DNA from: JALHNI01 sp965229305
GTDB taxonomy: Bacteria > Acidobacteriota > Terriglobia > Bryobacterales > Bryobacteraceae
NCBI GenBank assembly: GCA_965229305.1
Contig: CBDDIZ010000042.1
Location: 620,001-684,000, forward strand
Length of the DNA stretch: 64,000 nt
Reading direction: 5' to 3'
This document shows positions 53,513 through 64,000 of the stretch, piece by piece. The number at the start of each line of letters is the position of its first letter. The stretch's first letter is position 1. Made by a program: the position numbers and the translations under genes. The notes below the pieces were generated by a model that did no database searches, was not told the DNA's origin, and saw only the letters and a list, made by a program, of their open reading frames with translations.

Positions 53513-55747
53513 CTAGCGTTCCGCCGTCTTCAGGACGGCTTTCTCCGTCCCCACGTTGTCATTCGAATCGGTCGCGCGCACCGCCACCACCACCTCGCCC
53601 GCGCCGGGGCGGGGAATCGTCAACTGGTAGTCGTGCTCCTTCGAATCGGTGAGCTTCGTCGTCGGCTCGGCCACCATCCAGTCGCCGCCGTTCACCGAAT
53701 ACTCCACCTTCGCCAGCACCGTCAGCGCGTCCTTCACGTGGAAGCGCAAACCCAGATTGCCGCTCGCCTGCGTCAACGCCAGATTCGAAATCACCGGCGG
53801 CGTATTGTCGATCGTGAACGGCTCGCTTTCCATCGAAGCTGTCAAACCCTGCCCCGGCGGATTCGCCGGCGCGTCGCTCACCGTCACGCGTACCTGATAG
53901 TCGCCATCCGGATACGCCGTGCTGTCGAACGACACCGATTGCTCGTTCAGCTTCTCGCGCAATGGCTTCCACGCCGTTTCGCTCGCCCCCTTGATCTCCA
54001 CCTTGTACACCAGCGCGTCGCCGTTATCGTCCACCGCCAGCCACCGCGCACCCACACTGCCCTTCTGATAGGTCAACATCAGCGGCGAAGCCGGAATCGA
54101 ACCTGCCGGCAGCGGCGGAGCCGTCGCCACCCGCGGCCGCGACCGTCCCATCGCCGGCAGATTCAGCGTCGCCGGGCTCAACTGCGTCGGCGTCGTCGGC
54201 ATCGGCACCGCGCTCGCCGACGACCGGTAATTCATCGGCGTCCCCTCCACTTCTTCGATCCGCGGCGGCAGGTTCTTCGCCATGTACGCCACGTCCACTT
54301 CCCGCAGCTCCGGCGACTGCGTCCCCGTCCCGTTCAACGTCGCGCGCCATTGCAGGAACCGCGCCTGGGGCGAAGCCACCCGGCCATCCTTCAGCGGCGC
54401 CCATGCGCTCCAATTCTTCTGCGGCCGTTCCAGATTGCCGCTCCGCGTCTCAAATACAATCGTGCCGCCGTTCAGCTTGCTCTCGCTCGCCAACCGGCCC
54501 CAACTCGAGAACGCCGCCACGTCCAGCACTTCGCTTTCGAGCGAACCTGTCCGCTCCAGCGCCGGACCCAGCGTCACCACCTTGCCCACATTGCCCGTCG
54601 CAATCGCCAACCCGCCATTGCGCCGAGCAATAATCGCCGTCGCCTGCGTCGGCGACAGGTTCGGCAGCGTCGTGTACAAATACGGCGTATCGAGCCGGTA
54701 CACGCCGCCCTTGTTACCCGTGCCGATCCACGGCACGCCCTTCGCATCGATCGCGATCGCGTAGATCACATCGGTCCCGTTTGAAAACACCCGCAACGGC
54801 GTGCCATCCGGATCGATCCGGAACACTTCGCTGCCGCCCGAAATTGTCATCGCGGAAACGCCCGTGCTCGGCGGCGGCGCCACCGCAATCCGCTGACCCT
54901 GCGCGCCCGCCGGGCCCGTCGACGTCGTCGGCGTCGTTGAAGCCGGCGTCGGCGCCACTGGCGTCACGCCCGTCGTGGCCCCGCTCGTCGTCTGCTTCAT
55001 GCCCACGCCCGCCACGTAGATTTCGTTATTCGCGCCCACCGTCAGCGCCGTAATCTCGCGCTTCTGGCTCTGATAAATCACAAAGCCGTTGCCGTCGGTG
55101 CCCACGCGCAACACCAGCCCGCCCGGCTCGGTCCCCACAATCACTTGGCCGCGCCGATCGATCGCGATCGACCGCGCGTGCGCCTCATCGCTCTTGAAGA
55201 ACACCCGGCCGTTGCCGCTCGGCTCCACGCGATGAATCTCGCCCTGATCGCCCGTCGCCAGAAACAGGTTGCCCTGCGCGTCGAACGCCATGCCCCAGAT
55301 GTAGGTTTGCTTCGGGTCATAGAACGCCACCGGCTTGCCGCCGACAATCTTAAATACCTTGCCATTCGGCGAAGTCGCCGCAAACAGCTCGTCCTTCGCG
55401 TTCACCGCCAGCGTATAGACGGACATGCCCTCGATCGACGTCACCACCCGGCCCCGCCCGGCATTGTCCACCGCGATGATCTTCGCGCTCTCGCTCCCCG
55501 GGCCCCCGCCCGCCGCATACAACGTCCCCTGCTTGTCCTCGACAATCGTCCACAAGTAGGGCGTCTGCGCGTCGAACACTTCGGTCATCTGCGGCGCCAG
55601 ACTCAGCCGGCCGTCGTTGCGCAGCGCCAACCGCTTCAGATTGCCCTTCTCAAAATCCCCCGCCTCGCTCAATACCCAGTTCTTGGTTTCCACCGCGCTG
55701 AGCGCGAGCGCCGCCACCGCGGCGCACCACACGATTCGTGCCTTCAT
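53513..55747 (-). CDS. exported beta-propeller protein with Ig-like C-terminus
   Basis: 744 residues with a signal peptide (MKARIVWCAAVAALALSAV). Residues about 55-400 hold repeated propeller strands such as YTLAVNAKDELFAATSPNG, IWGMAFDAQGNLFLATGD and SIAIDRRGQVIVGTEPGG; a Thr/Pro/Ala spacer interrupts near 250-285. The C-terminal part contains fibronectin/Ig-like segments (YQVRVTVSDAP, VSFDSTAYPDGDY). Probably binding or scaffold outside the cell; no catalytic residues recognised. It follows the S55 peptidase gene and may work with it. Confidence 0.75.
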   Translation of the reverse strand: MKARIVWCAAVAALALSAVETKNWVLSEAGDFEKGNLKRLALRNDGRLSLAPQMTEVFDAQTPYLWTIVEDKQGTLYAAGGGPGSESAKIIAVDNAGRGRVVTSIEGMSVYTLAVNAKDELFAATSPNGKVFKIVGGKPVAFYDPKQTYIWGMAFDAQGNLFLATGDQGEIHRVEPSGNGRVFFKSDEAHARSIAIDRRGQVIVGTEPGGLVLRVGTDGNGFVIYQSQKREITALTVGANNEIYVAGVGMKQTTSGATTGVTPVAPTPASTTPTTSTGPAGAQGQRIAVAPPPSTGVSAMTISGGSEVFRIDPDGTPLRVFSNGTDVIYAIAIDAKGVPWIGTGNKGGVYRLDTPYLYTTLPNLSPTQATAIIARRNGGLAIATGNVGKVVTLGPALERTGSLESEVLDVAAFSSWGRLASESKLNGGTIVFETRSGNLERPQKNWSAWAPLKDGRVASPQARFLQWRATLNGTGTQSPELREVDVAYMAKNLPPRIEEVEGTPMNYRSSASAVPMPTTPTQLSPATLNLPAMGRSRPRVATAPPLPAGSIPASPLMLTYQKGSVGARWLAVDDNGDALVYKVEIKGASETAWKPLREKLNEQSVSFDSTAYPDGDYQVRVTVSDAPANPPGQGLTASMESEPFTIDNTPPVISNLALTQASGNLGLRFHVKDALTVLAKVEYSVNGGDWMVAEPTTKLTDSKEHDYQLTIPRPGAGEVVVAVRATDSNDNVGTEKAVLKTAER

Positions 55748-55778
55748 TCGTCTCTCTTTCGGGAAATCTCTCGGCGGC

Positions 55779-57662
55779 TTAGCGCACCAGGATCTTCAGG
55801 GTATGGTTGCCGGTCACCACTTGGTCAAACTCCACCGACGATTGGCTCACCATCGTCTCCGGATAGTTCGACACCAGGCGGTTGGCCGTGCGTCCCGCCT
55901 GCATCACATTCATCACCGATTGCGGCAGGCTGGGCAACGTCTTGTCGTCGTAGAACACGGTGGGCCGCGTCTGCATCAGCGTGGCGAACAACTGCGTGTT
56001 CCGCCGCTCCTGATTCAGCAAGGAGAGCGCCCCGTCCAGGTCCAGAAACTTGTTCTGCGAAAGGAAGAAGCTGTGCAGACGGTTCAACGAATCGCCGTCG
56101 GTCAACACGATCTTGTGCTCGCCCTTCGGCAGGCCCTCGGGAATCCTCAACTTCAGTTCGCGCTCGATGCGCGGCCCACGAAAGGGGCGCAAAAACGCCT
56201 TCACCGTGATCTCATCGCCCGGCGCCACTTCGTTCGCCGAAATCCACGCGCTCTCGAGCGCCAGCAGCCGCCGCTCCGGAATCATGTCCACCGTGATGTC
56301 CATGCTCTTCATCCGCGGCATCTGCACCTGATTGCTGAATAGCTTCGTGATCTTCTCGCCCACGTAGCCGGTGACGACCATCGGCGGCGGCGCCTGCTGC
56401 TCGGCCACCACGGACTGCATGTTCTCGAGCTTCAACTTCTGATGCCCCTCGAACTCCACCTGCCCGCTCAAGCGATACGTCATTTCATCGGAAAAATCGT
56501 TGATGCCGGAGATCGAGTTGAAGATCGTCATCATCGACAAAAACGGCGTCCACTTCTGGTTCTGGAAGATGTTGTAGCGCAGGCTCTTTTCCTTCACCAC
56601 GGCGTTCTTCTCGCCCATCGTGCGGATCTTCACGTTCACCGGAATCATCGGCGATTCAGCGCCCAGCACGCCCATAATGCCCGAGTGCCGATCCTGCTTC
56701 AGCGCCCCCACAATGTCGGTCGCATTGCCCATCTTGTTCGGCTGGAACGCGCTCGAAAGCACCATCAGGATCTCGCCCTGGCTCATCGGCATATCCACCG
56801 GACCCATGTTGAAAAACGGATGCCCGAACGCCAGCACCCGCTTGCCGTCGTTGTACGTCACCGTACCCAGGCCCGTAATGCTCATATCGCCGTTCACCAG
56901 TACGCCCGCCACCGATTGGCCCGGCTGCAGTGTATTCTGCCACCCGTTAATCGGCTTCGTGTTGTAACTCGAAGTGCCCGCTCCGCCCAGCACCGGGTTG
57001 ATGCCCTGCTGCCGCAGCAGCGGCCCGAACTCCCGCAGCGTCAAATCATTGAAGCCCGTGAATACCAGCGGCGTCGCAATCGGCTCCATCATCAGCGACG
57101 AACTCGCCTGATGGCCGGCATCGGCCGCCGAGAGTACCTGCCGCACCAGATCGTTCGGCATGTCCATCCGGGCCCGCGCCACCGGCTGATTCGGCGACTT
57201 CGCATCTGCCGGCACCGTCTTGTCGAAGTCGTTGATCTCGAGCATCAGCTCAATCGGCGTAATCCCGCAGATCGCGTCCGGCGAAAATACACTCAGCCGC
57301 AGCGCCACCGCGCCGATCAACTTACCGTCGATATAGACGGGGCTGCCGGACATGCCGCCCGCCACATTGGTGCGCTGCGCCTTGCCGCCCATTTTGCCGA
57401 TAATGATGTCCTGCTTCGGCCCCCAGGCGTTCTTCCACAGCCCGATAATCTCGATCGGCACCGCTTCCGGCGTCGTCCCTTCGAATACCGTCCAGGCCGT
57501 CGCCTTCATCCCCGGCTTCAAATTTGCCGAAGGCATGATGTCGACTTTGCCCGCTTTCGGCGGTTGCGCAACTTGGGCCGGTAGCAGACCCGTCGCGAAA
57601 AACACACAGGAAACGGCGCAAAACGCCCGCAGCTTCATGGCTCTCATTATACGTGTCATCAT
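55779..57662 (-). CDS. SpoIVB-type peptidase S55 family protein, exported
   Basis: 627 residues with a signal peptide. KPGMKATAWTVFEGTTPE is the S55 entry motif; TNVAGGMSGSPVYIDGKLIG carries the catalytic Ser in GMSGSP, and AFGHPFFNMGPVDMP is a conserved later segment. In spore formers SpoIVB cleaves a membrane checkpoint protein; in this group the target is unknown. The first ATG (57662) has GAGGTG upstream; internal ATGs at 57647 and 57638 are alternatives. The C-terminal half is beta-rich and unassigned. Confidence 0.82.
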   Translation of the reverse strand: MMTRIMRAMKLRAFCAVSCVFFATGLLPAQVAQPPKAGKVDIMPSANLKPGMKATAWTVFEGTTPEAVPIEIIGLWKNAWGPKQDIIIGKMGGKAQRTNVAGGMSGSPVYIDGKLIGAVALRLSVFSPDAICGITPIELMLEINDFDKTVPADAKSPNQPVARARMDMPNDLVRQVLSAADAGHQASSSLMMEPIATPLVFTGFNDLTLREFGPLLRQQGINPVLGGAGTSSYNTKPINGWQNTLQPGQSVAGVLVNGDMSITGLGTVTYNDGKRVLAFGHPFFNMGPVDMPMSQGEILMVLSSAFQPNKMGNATDIVGALKQDRHSGIMGVLGAESPMIPVNVKIRTMGEKNAVVKEKSLRYNIFQNQKWTPFLSMMTIFNSISGINDFSDEMTYRLSGQVEFEGHQKLKLENMQSVVAEQQAPPPMVVTGYVGEKITKLFSNQVQMPRMKSMDITVDMIPERRLLALESAWISANEVAPGDEITVKAFLRPFRGPRIERELKLRIPEGLPKGEHKIVLTDGDSLNRLHSFFLSQNKFLDLDGALSLLNQERRNTQLFATLMQTRPTVFYDDKTLPSLPQSVMNVMQAGRTANRLVSNYPETMVSQSSVEFDQVVTGNHTLKILVR

Positions 57663-57720
57663 CCTGACACCTCTTTAGACGCGCGCCGGCCCGTTTTGCT
57701 CCCGGCGATAAGATAACAGT

Positions 57721-58326
57721 GTGAAACTGCTGCTCTTTTCGGACATCCATAGCGACTTGGCCGCCCTCCGCCGCCTCATGGACACCGAGGCTGACGCCTA
57801 TCTCTGTGCCGGCGACCTCGTCAACATGCAAGAAACCATGGCCGCCGCCGGCGAGATCATGCGCCCTCGCGCTGACCGCCTGTACGTCATCCCCGGCAAC
57901 CACGAATCCGCCGCTCAAATCGCTCAGTTCTGCCAGGAGTTCGGCTTTACTGATCTCCACAGCCGCTCCGTCCAACTCGGCGGCGTCCACCTCGCCGCTC
58001 TTGGCTATTCCAACATCACCCCCTTCGGCACTCCCGGCGAATACAGCGAAACTGAAATTGCGGACCGTCTCGCCCCCTTCGCCACCCTCAAGCCTCTCGT
58101 GCTCGTTTGCCACTGCCCGCCCAAGAACACCGCCCTCGATCGCGCCGGCGAAGGTCTCCACTTTGGTTCGCCCGCCATCGCCACCTTCATCGAACAAACC
58201 CAGCCCGTCCGTTTCTATTGCGGCCACATCCATGAAGCCGCCGGCGTCTCCACCCAACTCGGCTCCACGCCCGGCCTGAACCTCGGCAAGCAGGGCACCC
58301 TCCTCGATCTGTCCACGCTCACGTAG
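57721..58326 (+). CDS. calcineurin-like metallophosphoesterase
   Basis: 201 residues. The metal motifs are FSDIHSD, CAGDLVN, IPGNHES, VCHCPPKN and CGHIHEAAG, in standard order. Short and soluble, as in YfcE/MJ0936-type phosphodiesterases, whose natural substrate is often unknown. GTG start. It is 10 bases before the amidohydrolase. Confidence 0.88.
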   Translation: MKLLLFSDIHSDLAALRRLMDTEADAYLCAGDLVNMQETMAAAGEIMRPRADRLYVIPGNHESAAQIAQFCQEFGFTDLHSRSVQLGGVHLAALGYSNITPFGTPGEYSETEIADRLAPFATLKPLVLVCHCPPKNTALDRAGEGLHFGSPAIATFIEQTQPVRFYCGHIHEAAGVSTQLGSTPGLNLGKQGTLLDLSTLT

Positions 58327-58336
58327 ACTAGCTGGA

Positions 58337-59599
58337 ATGCGTCTCGCCCCGCTGTTCCTTCTGTTGGCCGCTCTCGCGCCTGCCCAAACCTATGACGTGC
58401 TCCTCAAAGGTGGCCGCGTGGTCGATCCCCGCAACAACCTCGATGCCGTGCGCGACATCGCCGTCACCGGCGGCCGCATCGCCGCCATTGCCGCCAACAT
58501 TGCGCCCACCCAGGCCAAAAAGACGCTCGATGTCCGCGGCCTCATCGTCACCCCCGGTCTGATCGATCTGCACACTCACAACTTCTTCACCGGTGGCAAT
58601 CACGGCGCCTACGCCGGCGACAACAGCGTGCCGCCCGATGCCTTCAGCTTCCGCACCGGCGTCACCACCATGGTCGACGCCGGCAGCTCCGGCTGGCGCA
58701 ACTTCGACGCTTTCCGCTTTCAGGTCATCGACCGCTCCCGCACCCGCCTCTTCGCCCTGATCAACATCGGCGGCTACGGCATGATCGGCGACGGTACCGA
58801 ACAAACCGACTTCTCTCCCAAAGACGTCGCTGCCGTCGCCCTCAAACACAAAGACGTCGTCGTCGGCGTCAAAAGCGCCCACTATCGCAAGCCCGATTGG
58901 GGCTCCATCGATGCCGCCCTCGAAGCCGGCCGCCTCGCCAACATCCCCATCATGGTCGACTTCGGCTACTTCCTCCCCGAGCGTCCCTACTACGAACTCG
59001 TCACCAAGCGCCTCCGCCCCGGCGACATCAGCACCCACTGCTTCCGCAGCCCCGTCCCCTGGATCGATGAACAAGGCAAGCTCTACGACTATCTGCGCGC
59101 CGCTCGCCAGCGCGGCGTCCGCTTCGACGTCGGCCACGGCGGCGGCAGCTTCGTCATCCGCAACGCCGCGGGCGCCTTCGCCAACGGCTTCTATCCCGAC
59201 ACCATTTCCTCGGACCTCCACATCGGCTCCATGAACGGTGCCTTCATGGACATGCCCACCCTCATGTCCAAGCTCATGGCTCTCGGCATGCCCCTCTCGG
59301 AAGTCATCCGCGCCTCCACCTGGACCGCCGCCCAAAGCATCAAGCACCCTGAACTCGGCCACCTCACCGTCGGCGCCGTCGCCGACATCGCCGCCTTCAA
59401 GCTCCTCGAAGGCGACTTCGGCTTCTACGACAACGACCACGCCCGCGTCAACGGCCGCCAGCGCCTGCAATGCGAACTCACCCTGCGGGAAGGCGTCATC
59501 TCCTGGGACTACAACGCCCGCCAGGGCGTCGACTGGAAATCCCTGCCTCGCAACTACGGCCTCCGTCCCGTCGATACCGTCGTCTTGCCGCCGCATTAA
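58337..59599 (+). CDS. amidohydrolase/deacetylase family metallohydrolase, exported
   Basis: 420 residues with a signal peptide (MRLAPLFLLLAALAPAQ). YDVLLKGGRVVDPRNNLD, the metal motif DLHTHNF, the probably carboxylated Lys in GVKSAHYR, STHCF, DVGHGGGSF and ISSDLHIGS fit the dihydroorotase-like subgroup typified by EF_0837. It likely acts on acylated or cyclic amides. Position among phosphatases hints at scavenging. Confidence 0.86.
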   Translation: MRLAPLFLLLAALAPAQTYDVLLKGGRVVDPRNNLDAVRDIAVTGGRIAAIAANIAPTQAKKTLDVRGLIVTPGLIDLHTHNFFTGGNHGAYAGDNSVPPDAFSFRTGVTTMVDAGSSGWRNFDAFRFQVIDRSRTRLFALINIGGYGMIGDGTEQTDFSPKDVAAVALKHKDVVVGVKSAHYRKPDWGSIDAALEAGRLANIPIMVDFGYFLPERPYYELVTKRLRPGDISTHCFRSPVPWIDEQGKLYDYLRAARQRGVRFDVGHGGGSFVIRNAAGAFANGFYPDTISSDLHIGSMNGAFMDMPTLMSKLMALGMPLSEVIRASTWTAAQSIKHPELGHLTVGAVADIAAFKLLEGDFGFYDNDHARVNGRQRLQCELTLREGVISWDYNARQGVDWKSLPRNYGLRPVDTVVLPPH

Positions 59600-59633
59600 G
59601 CCTGTCACGCCGCCGAAACGTCAGCGGCATACA

Positions 59634-61159
<1,526 letters not shown>

Positions 61160-61163
<4 letters not shown>

Positions 61164-61999
61164 ACTTTCTTGGCGCGCTCGCGATCCAGAATCGTCCGCT
61201 TCCGCGCCATGCCCCAGCGATAGCCACCCATCTCACCCGTGCCGCGGATCACCCGATGGCATGGGATCACCAGCGCCACGCGATTACTCGCGCAGGCTCG
61301 CGCGACTGCTCGCGAGGCTTGCGGCTGCCCCAAAGCCGCGGCCACCTCGCCGTAGCTCTGCACCTCGCCATAGGGAATCGTCTGCAGATAGTTCCATACC
61401 CGCATCTGGAAGGCGGTAGCGCGAATATCGAGGGGCATCTCGAGTTGCGGCCGCGCCCCCGCCAGATGCTCGCTCAAGCGCTGCATCCAGGTGACAAAGT
61501 CCGGATGCGGCGGCTCGCTCATCGGCGTCAACGTTGCCGCCGGATACTCCTGTTGGAGTAACTTCAGTAGGTCTTCCGCGCTGTCGGCGAACTGCACAAA
61601 ACACAGGCCGCGATCGGTCGCCCCCATCATCATCGGCCCCACCGGCGTGGCGATGGTCGTGTAAGTAATCGTTACCTTCTCACCACCCCGCCGATACTGC
61701 CGCGGCGTCATGCCTAAACGGGTATCGGCACGCTCATAGACGCGGCTAGACGAGCCAAAGCCCGCTTTATAGACGGCCTCGGTCACATCGCCCGCGGTTC
61801 GCAGGCTGTCCTTCAATTGCCGCACGCGGCACGCTTCCGCGTACTCCTTCGGACTCACACCTACCGTGGCCTTGAATGTGCGCTGCAAATGAAAAGGACT
61901 CAGCCCCGCCCGCTCCGCCAGCGTCTGCAGCGTCAGCGCCTGGTCCGAATGCGTCTCGATGTAACGGCAAAGCTTTTGAATGCGCTCTTCAGTCGTCAT
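61160..61999 (-). CDS. AraC-type regulator fused to O6-methylguanine-DNA methyltransferase (Ada-like)
   Basis: 279 residues. Residues about 10-105 are an AraC helix-turn-helix pair (LTLQTLAERAGLSPFHLQRTF, VYKAGFGSSSRVYERA is the second); residues about 115-275 are the methyltransferase with the acceptor Cys in VIPCHRVI. The N-terminal zinc/phosphotriester domain of full Ada (~80 residues) is missing, so it may not sense methylphosphotriesters. It repairs O6-methylguanine. Confidence 0.92.
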
Positions 62000-62046
62000 G
62001 AGTTGAGCTTAGGCTCACTCCGCTGCGGCAACTATCCGATTCTTGC

Positions 62047-62814
62047 TTAGTGCCGCGAGAAATATGAATAGGCCGCCAAGCCGAATCCCACCGCCACCAC
62101 CACGGCCCGGACCACGCTCACCTTCATCTTCCGTGCCACCCGTGCGCCCATGTACCCACCAATCGTCGCGGCGATGGACATGAGGAGCGCGTACTTCCAG
62201 ACAATCACTCCTGCGAAGAGAAACACGATCACCGTCGTCGCGTTCATCATGCCGGCCAATACGGACTTCACCGCGTTCATCTGGTGGATATTCGGAATGC
62301 CCACAAACGCCAGCGAACTCAACATCAGAATCCCGATGCCCGCTCCAAAGTAACCGCCGTAGATCCCCACCAGCAGTTGAAAGAAAATGATCGCTGCCAC
62401 CGTCCCCGGCTTTGGATTGGTATGAGAAACTGTGCCCAACCGACGAGAGATCAGCGGTTGCAGCAACAGCAACACCGTGGCGCCAAGCAACAACCACGGC
62501 ACCAGGTTCGCGAAGATCCGCTCCGGTAGCCTTGCCACGAGCAGCGAGCCGATCACCCCGCCGATCAGGCTCGGCGGCCCCAACCGCCACAGATGCTGCC
62601 GGCATTCCGCCAGCTCTTTGCGATAGCCCCAACTTGCGGCCAGCGACCCTGGCAGCAGCGCCAAGGTACTGGTGGCGTTCGCGGCAATCGGCCCTAGGAT
62701 CAACATCAAGCTCGAGAACGTAAACAACGTCCCGCCGCCGGCGATGGAATTCACTGCCCCGGCAAGCCAGGCGGCCACACTCAGCAAAGTCCATTGGGCG
62801 ACGGGGTTGTCCAT
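62047..62814 (-). CDS. TSUP-family sulfite exporter / permease (TauE/SafE)
   Basis: 255 residues with about eight membrane helices. GAVNSIAGGGTLFTFSSLML, VGIYGGYFGAGIGILML and IGGYMGARVARKM are the hallmark segments (GGG and GYFGAG loops). The family moves sulfite, sulfonates or sulfur compounds; the direction is unknown. Its neighbours do not name a substrate. Confidence 0.87.
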   Translation of the reverse strand: MDNPVAQWTLLSVAAWLAGAVNSIAGGGTLFTFSSLMLILGPIAANATSTLALLPGSLAASWGYRKELAECRQHLWRLGPPSLIGGVIGSLLVARLPERIFANLVPWLLLGATVLLLLQPLISRRLGTVSHTNPKPGTVAAIIFFQLLVGIYGGYFGAGIGILMLSSLAFVGIPNIHQMNAVKSVLAGMMNATTVIVFLFAGVIVWKYALLMSIAATIGGYMGARVARKMKVSVVRAVVVAVGFGLAAYSYFSRH

Positions 62815-62832
62815 GAGTCAGCTTCGAGCGTA

Positions 62833-63571
62833 TCAGGAGGACCGGCCTCGAGGCTGTTGCCCGCTGTTCACCAGATACGTCAGCGGCTTCTGCGGCACCG
62901 GCACAGGAAGCGGCAACCGGTGGGCGGGTACGGGCGTGAGCCGATCCGGTCCGAGCACTCGAACGACGTTAATCAGGTCCTGCTTGAAGGCGCGATTCAC
63001 GGGATCGTTCAGCCAGTTTTCCCAATCGACGCGCGCGGTGTGCGGCAACCCGAACGCCTCCCGCCAGGTCTTCAGGTGGAGCTCGACGCGGGCGAAGCCT
63101 CGGCGATGGTTCAGTTCAACGAAGTCGTGTCCGGCGAGATGGGCGGCCGCGGACGAATACGGATAGTCCTGAGCGCGTTTGACGAGGCGAGCCTGCACAG
63201 GATTCTGCTCCACGTAGAGGAGCGCTGCGCGGTAGTGAGCAGGGCTCAGCGGCAGCGCGAAGTAGTGGTGCTTCCAAAGATGGCCATCGGATTGGCGGAG
63301 GTGAAGAACCTCCCGGGCGTGCTGCGATTGCAGGTCGCGCATGAAATGCGAAATGCCATTACGCCGGGTCTGGTGCAGGATGAAGTGCACGTGATTGGAC
63401 ATGAGGCAGAAGGCATGGAGGCGGACGTGATGCCGACGGGCGAGGCGGTCGAGACGGTTGAGGTAGGAGAGAAGCTGGGGGGGTGTTCTGGAAGATGCGT
63501 TGGCGTTCGTTACCACGCTGGTAGACGTGATAGGGCTGGAGGCACTTGAAGTTACGACGGGGGCGTCCCAC
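62833..63571 (-). pseudogene. Y1 (REP/IS200-like) transposase, split by one extra C in a C7 run
   Basis: From GTG 63571 the protein starts MGRPRRNFKC... with YHVYQRGNERQRIF, then leaves frame at seven C (G7 at 63477-63483 on the plus strand). Removing one C joins it to the rest: LLSYLNRLDRL, RLHAFCLMSNHVHFILH (the HUH histidines), HLWKHHYF and YVEQNPVQARLV (catalytic Tyr), ending at 62833, 245 residues in all. The joined protein is a normal full-length member. It is a frameshift mutation, a sequencing error, or a programmed +1 shift. Confidence 0.85.
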
Positions 63572-63594
63572 GCAAATTAGTGGGTTGACGGAGA

Positions 63595-64000
63595 GAAAAG
63601 AGCCTGTAAAACAGAGTGTGTAAACGCCGTTCTTCGAGAAAATGAAGGAGAACGAGATGAAGCTGAATATCGAGAAGTTCGACGAGTTGTATGACGAAGC
63701 GGTGAAAGAGCACCGAGGAGGGGTGGACGAAACGACGCTGACGGGACTGCTGCAACAGATGCTGAAGCGGGGGATGGAGCGGGCGTTGCAAGGGGAACTG
63801 ACGCACCATCTGGGCTACGAGAAGTACGCGGCGGCGGGACGCGGGAGCGGGAAGTCGCGGAATGGGACGAGCGCCAAGACGCTGAAGGGCGAGTTGGGAG
63901 AGGTGGTCGTCGAGGTACCGCGCGACCGCAACGGCGAGTTCGAGCCGCAGTTGATCGGGAAGCACCAGACGCGCCTGGCCGGCTTGGATGCCAAGATCGT
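63595..64000 (+). mobile_element. left end of an IS256-family insertion sequence (runs off window)
   Basis: AT-richer sequence with GAGCCTGTAAAACAGAGTG near 63599 resembles IS256-family termini just ahead of the transposase start. The right end is outside the window, so the terminal repeat cannot be confirmed. Confidence 0.4.
63642..64000 (+). CDS. IS256-family (mutator-type) transposase, N-terminal part
   Basis: 119 codons are visible before the window ends. MKENEMKLNIEKFDEL, LLQQMLKRGMERALQGEL, THHLGYEKY, GKSRNGTSAKTLKGELGEV, VPRDRNGEFEPQLI and KHQTRLAGLDAKI follow the mutator-family N-terminus closely. The DDE catalytic residues lie beyond the edge. GAGAAA is upstream and the start ATG is the first of two. 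Confidence 0.88.
   Translation, partial: MKENEMKLNIEKFDELYDEAVKEHRGGVDETTLTGLLQQMLKRGMERALQGELTHHLGYEKYAAAGRGSGKSRNGTSAKTLKGELGEVVVEVPRDRNGEFEPQLIGKHQTRLAGLDAKI

Overview
The window reads as a piece of a large, GC-rich Gram-negative chromosome, most likely Acidobacteriota of the Bryobacter/Solibacter type. This is inferred from gene content, not from a search: an RNase E/G with a huge insert, a fused Kgd-type 2-oxoglutarate decarboxylase, a SpoIVB-type S55 peptidase in a cell with no sporulation genes in view, a 12-repeat putative-Ig secreted protein, and many exported hydrolases. Nearly all of it is densely packed, ordinary chromosome. No rRNA, CRISPR array, phage module or plasmid origin was seen. 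Two transposase genes sit at the right edge.

Layout. 1-2.8 kb: a left-truncated SDR reductase, a methyltransferase and an exported beta-lactamase-fold hydrolase. 2.9-5.4 kb: an orphan Flp-type pilin, then (minus strand) a sigma-like gene followed by a tannase-family esterase. 5.5-8.7 kb: the repeat protein. 8.7-11.1 kb: sulfite reductase plus cobA, which supplies the siroheme precursor. 11.3-12.8 kb: an ECF sigma / membrane anti-sigma candidate / exported protein operon. 12.9-18.1 kb: ZIP transporter, small exported proteins, an SMP-30 lactonase, a ThiF/MoeB-like enzyme and an exported HExxH protein. 18.2-27.1 kb: the rod-shape operon mreB-mreC-mreD-mrdA-rodA followed by rne. 27.1-28.3 kb: bacilliredoxin-thiG operon.

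28.4-36.2 kb: a 57-residue acidic protein abutting copA, then an RND adaptor and pump, then a Tat-exported M19-like protein that lacks expected metal ligands. 36.2-39.4 kb: a nuclease-exonuclease-helicase fusion. 39.6-44.1 kb: kgd, a membrane protein and tRNA-Pro(GGG). 44.1-49.4 kb (minus): a Fic protein whose gene ends inside the tRNA, an M1 peptidase, a PHP phosphatase and two small membrane/coiled-coil proteins. 49.5-62.8 kb: recX, dinB-like, amidohydrolases, an exported propeller/S55 pair, PhoD, Ada-like and TauE/SafE. 62.8-64 kb: a frameshifted Y1 transposase and the start of an IS256-family element.

The strongest unexplained signals are regulatory. The Fic gene has an AT-rich leader holding two large dyads, one of which would bury its Shine-Dalgarno. 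The exported GNAT-like gene at 53.4 kb has a separate perfect 9-bp stem that also buries its Shine-Dalgarno. Other points are overlapping dyads between the sulfite reductase and ECF operons, the RNase E insert that splits the S1 domain, and five convergent gene pairs that share exactly 4 bp at their stop codons.
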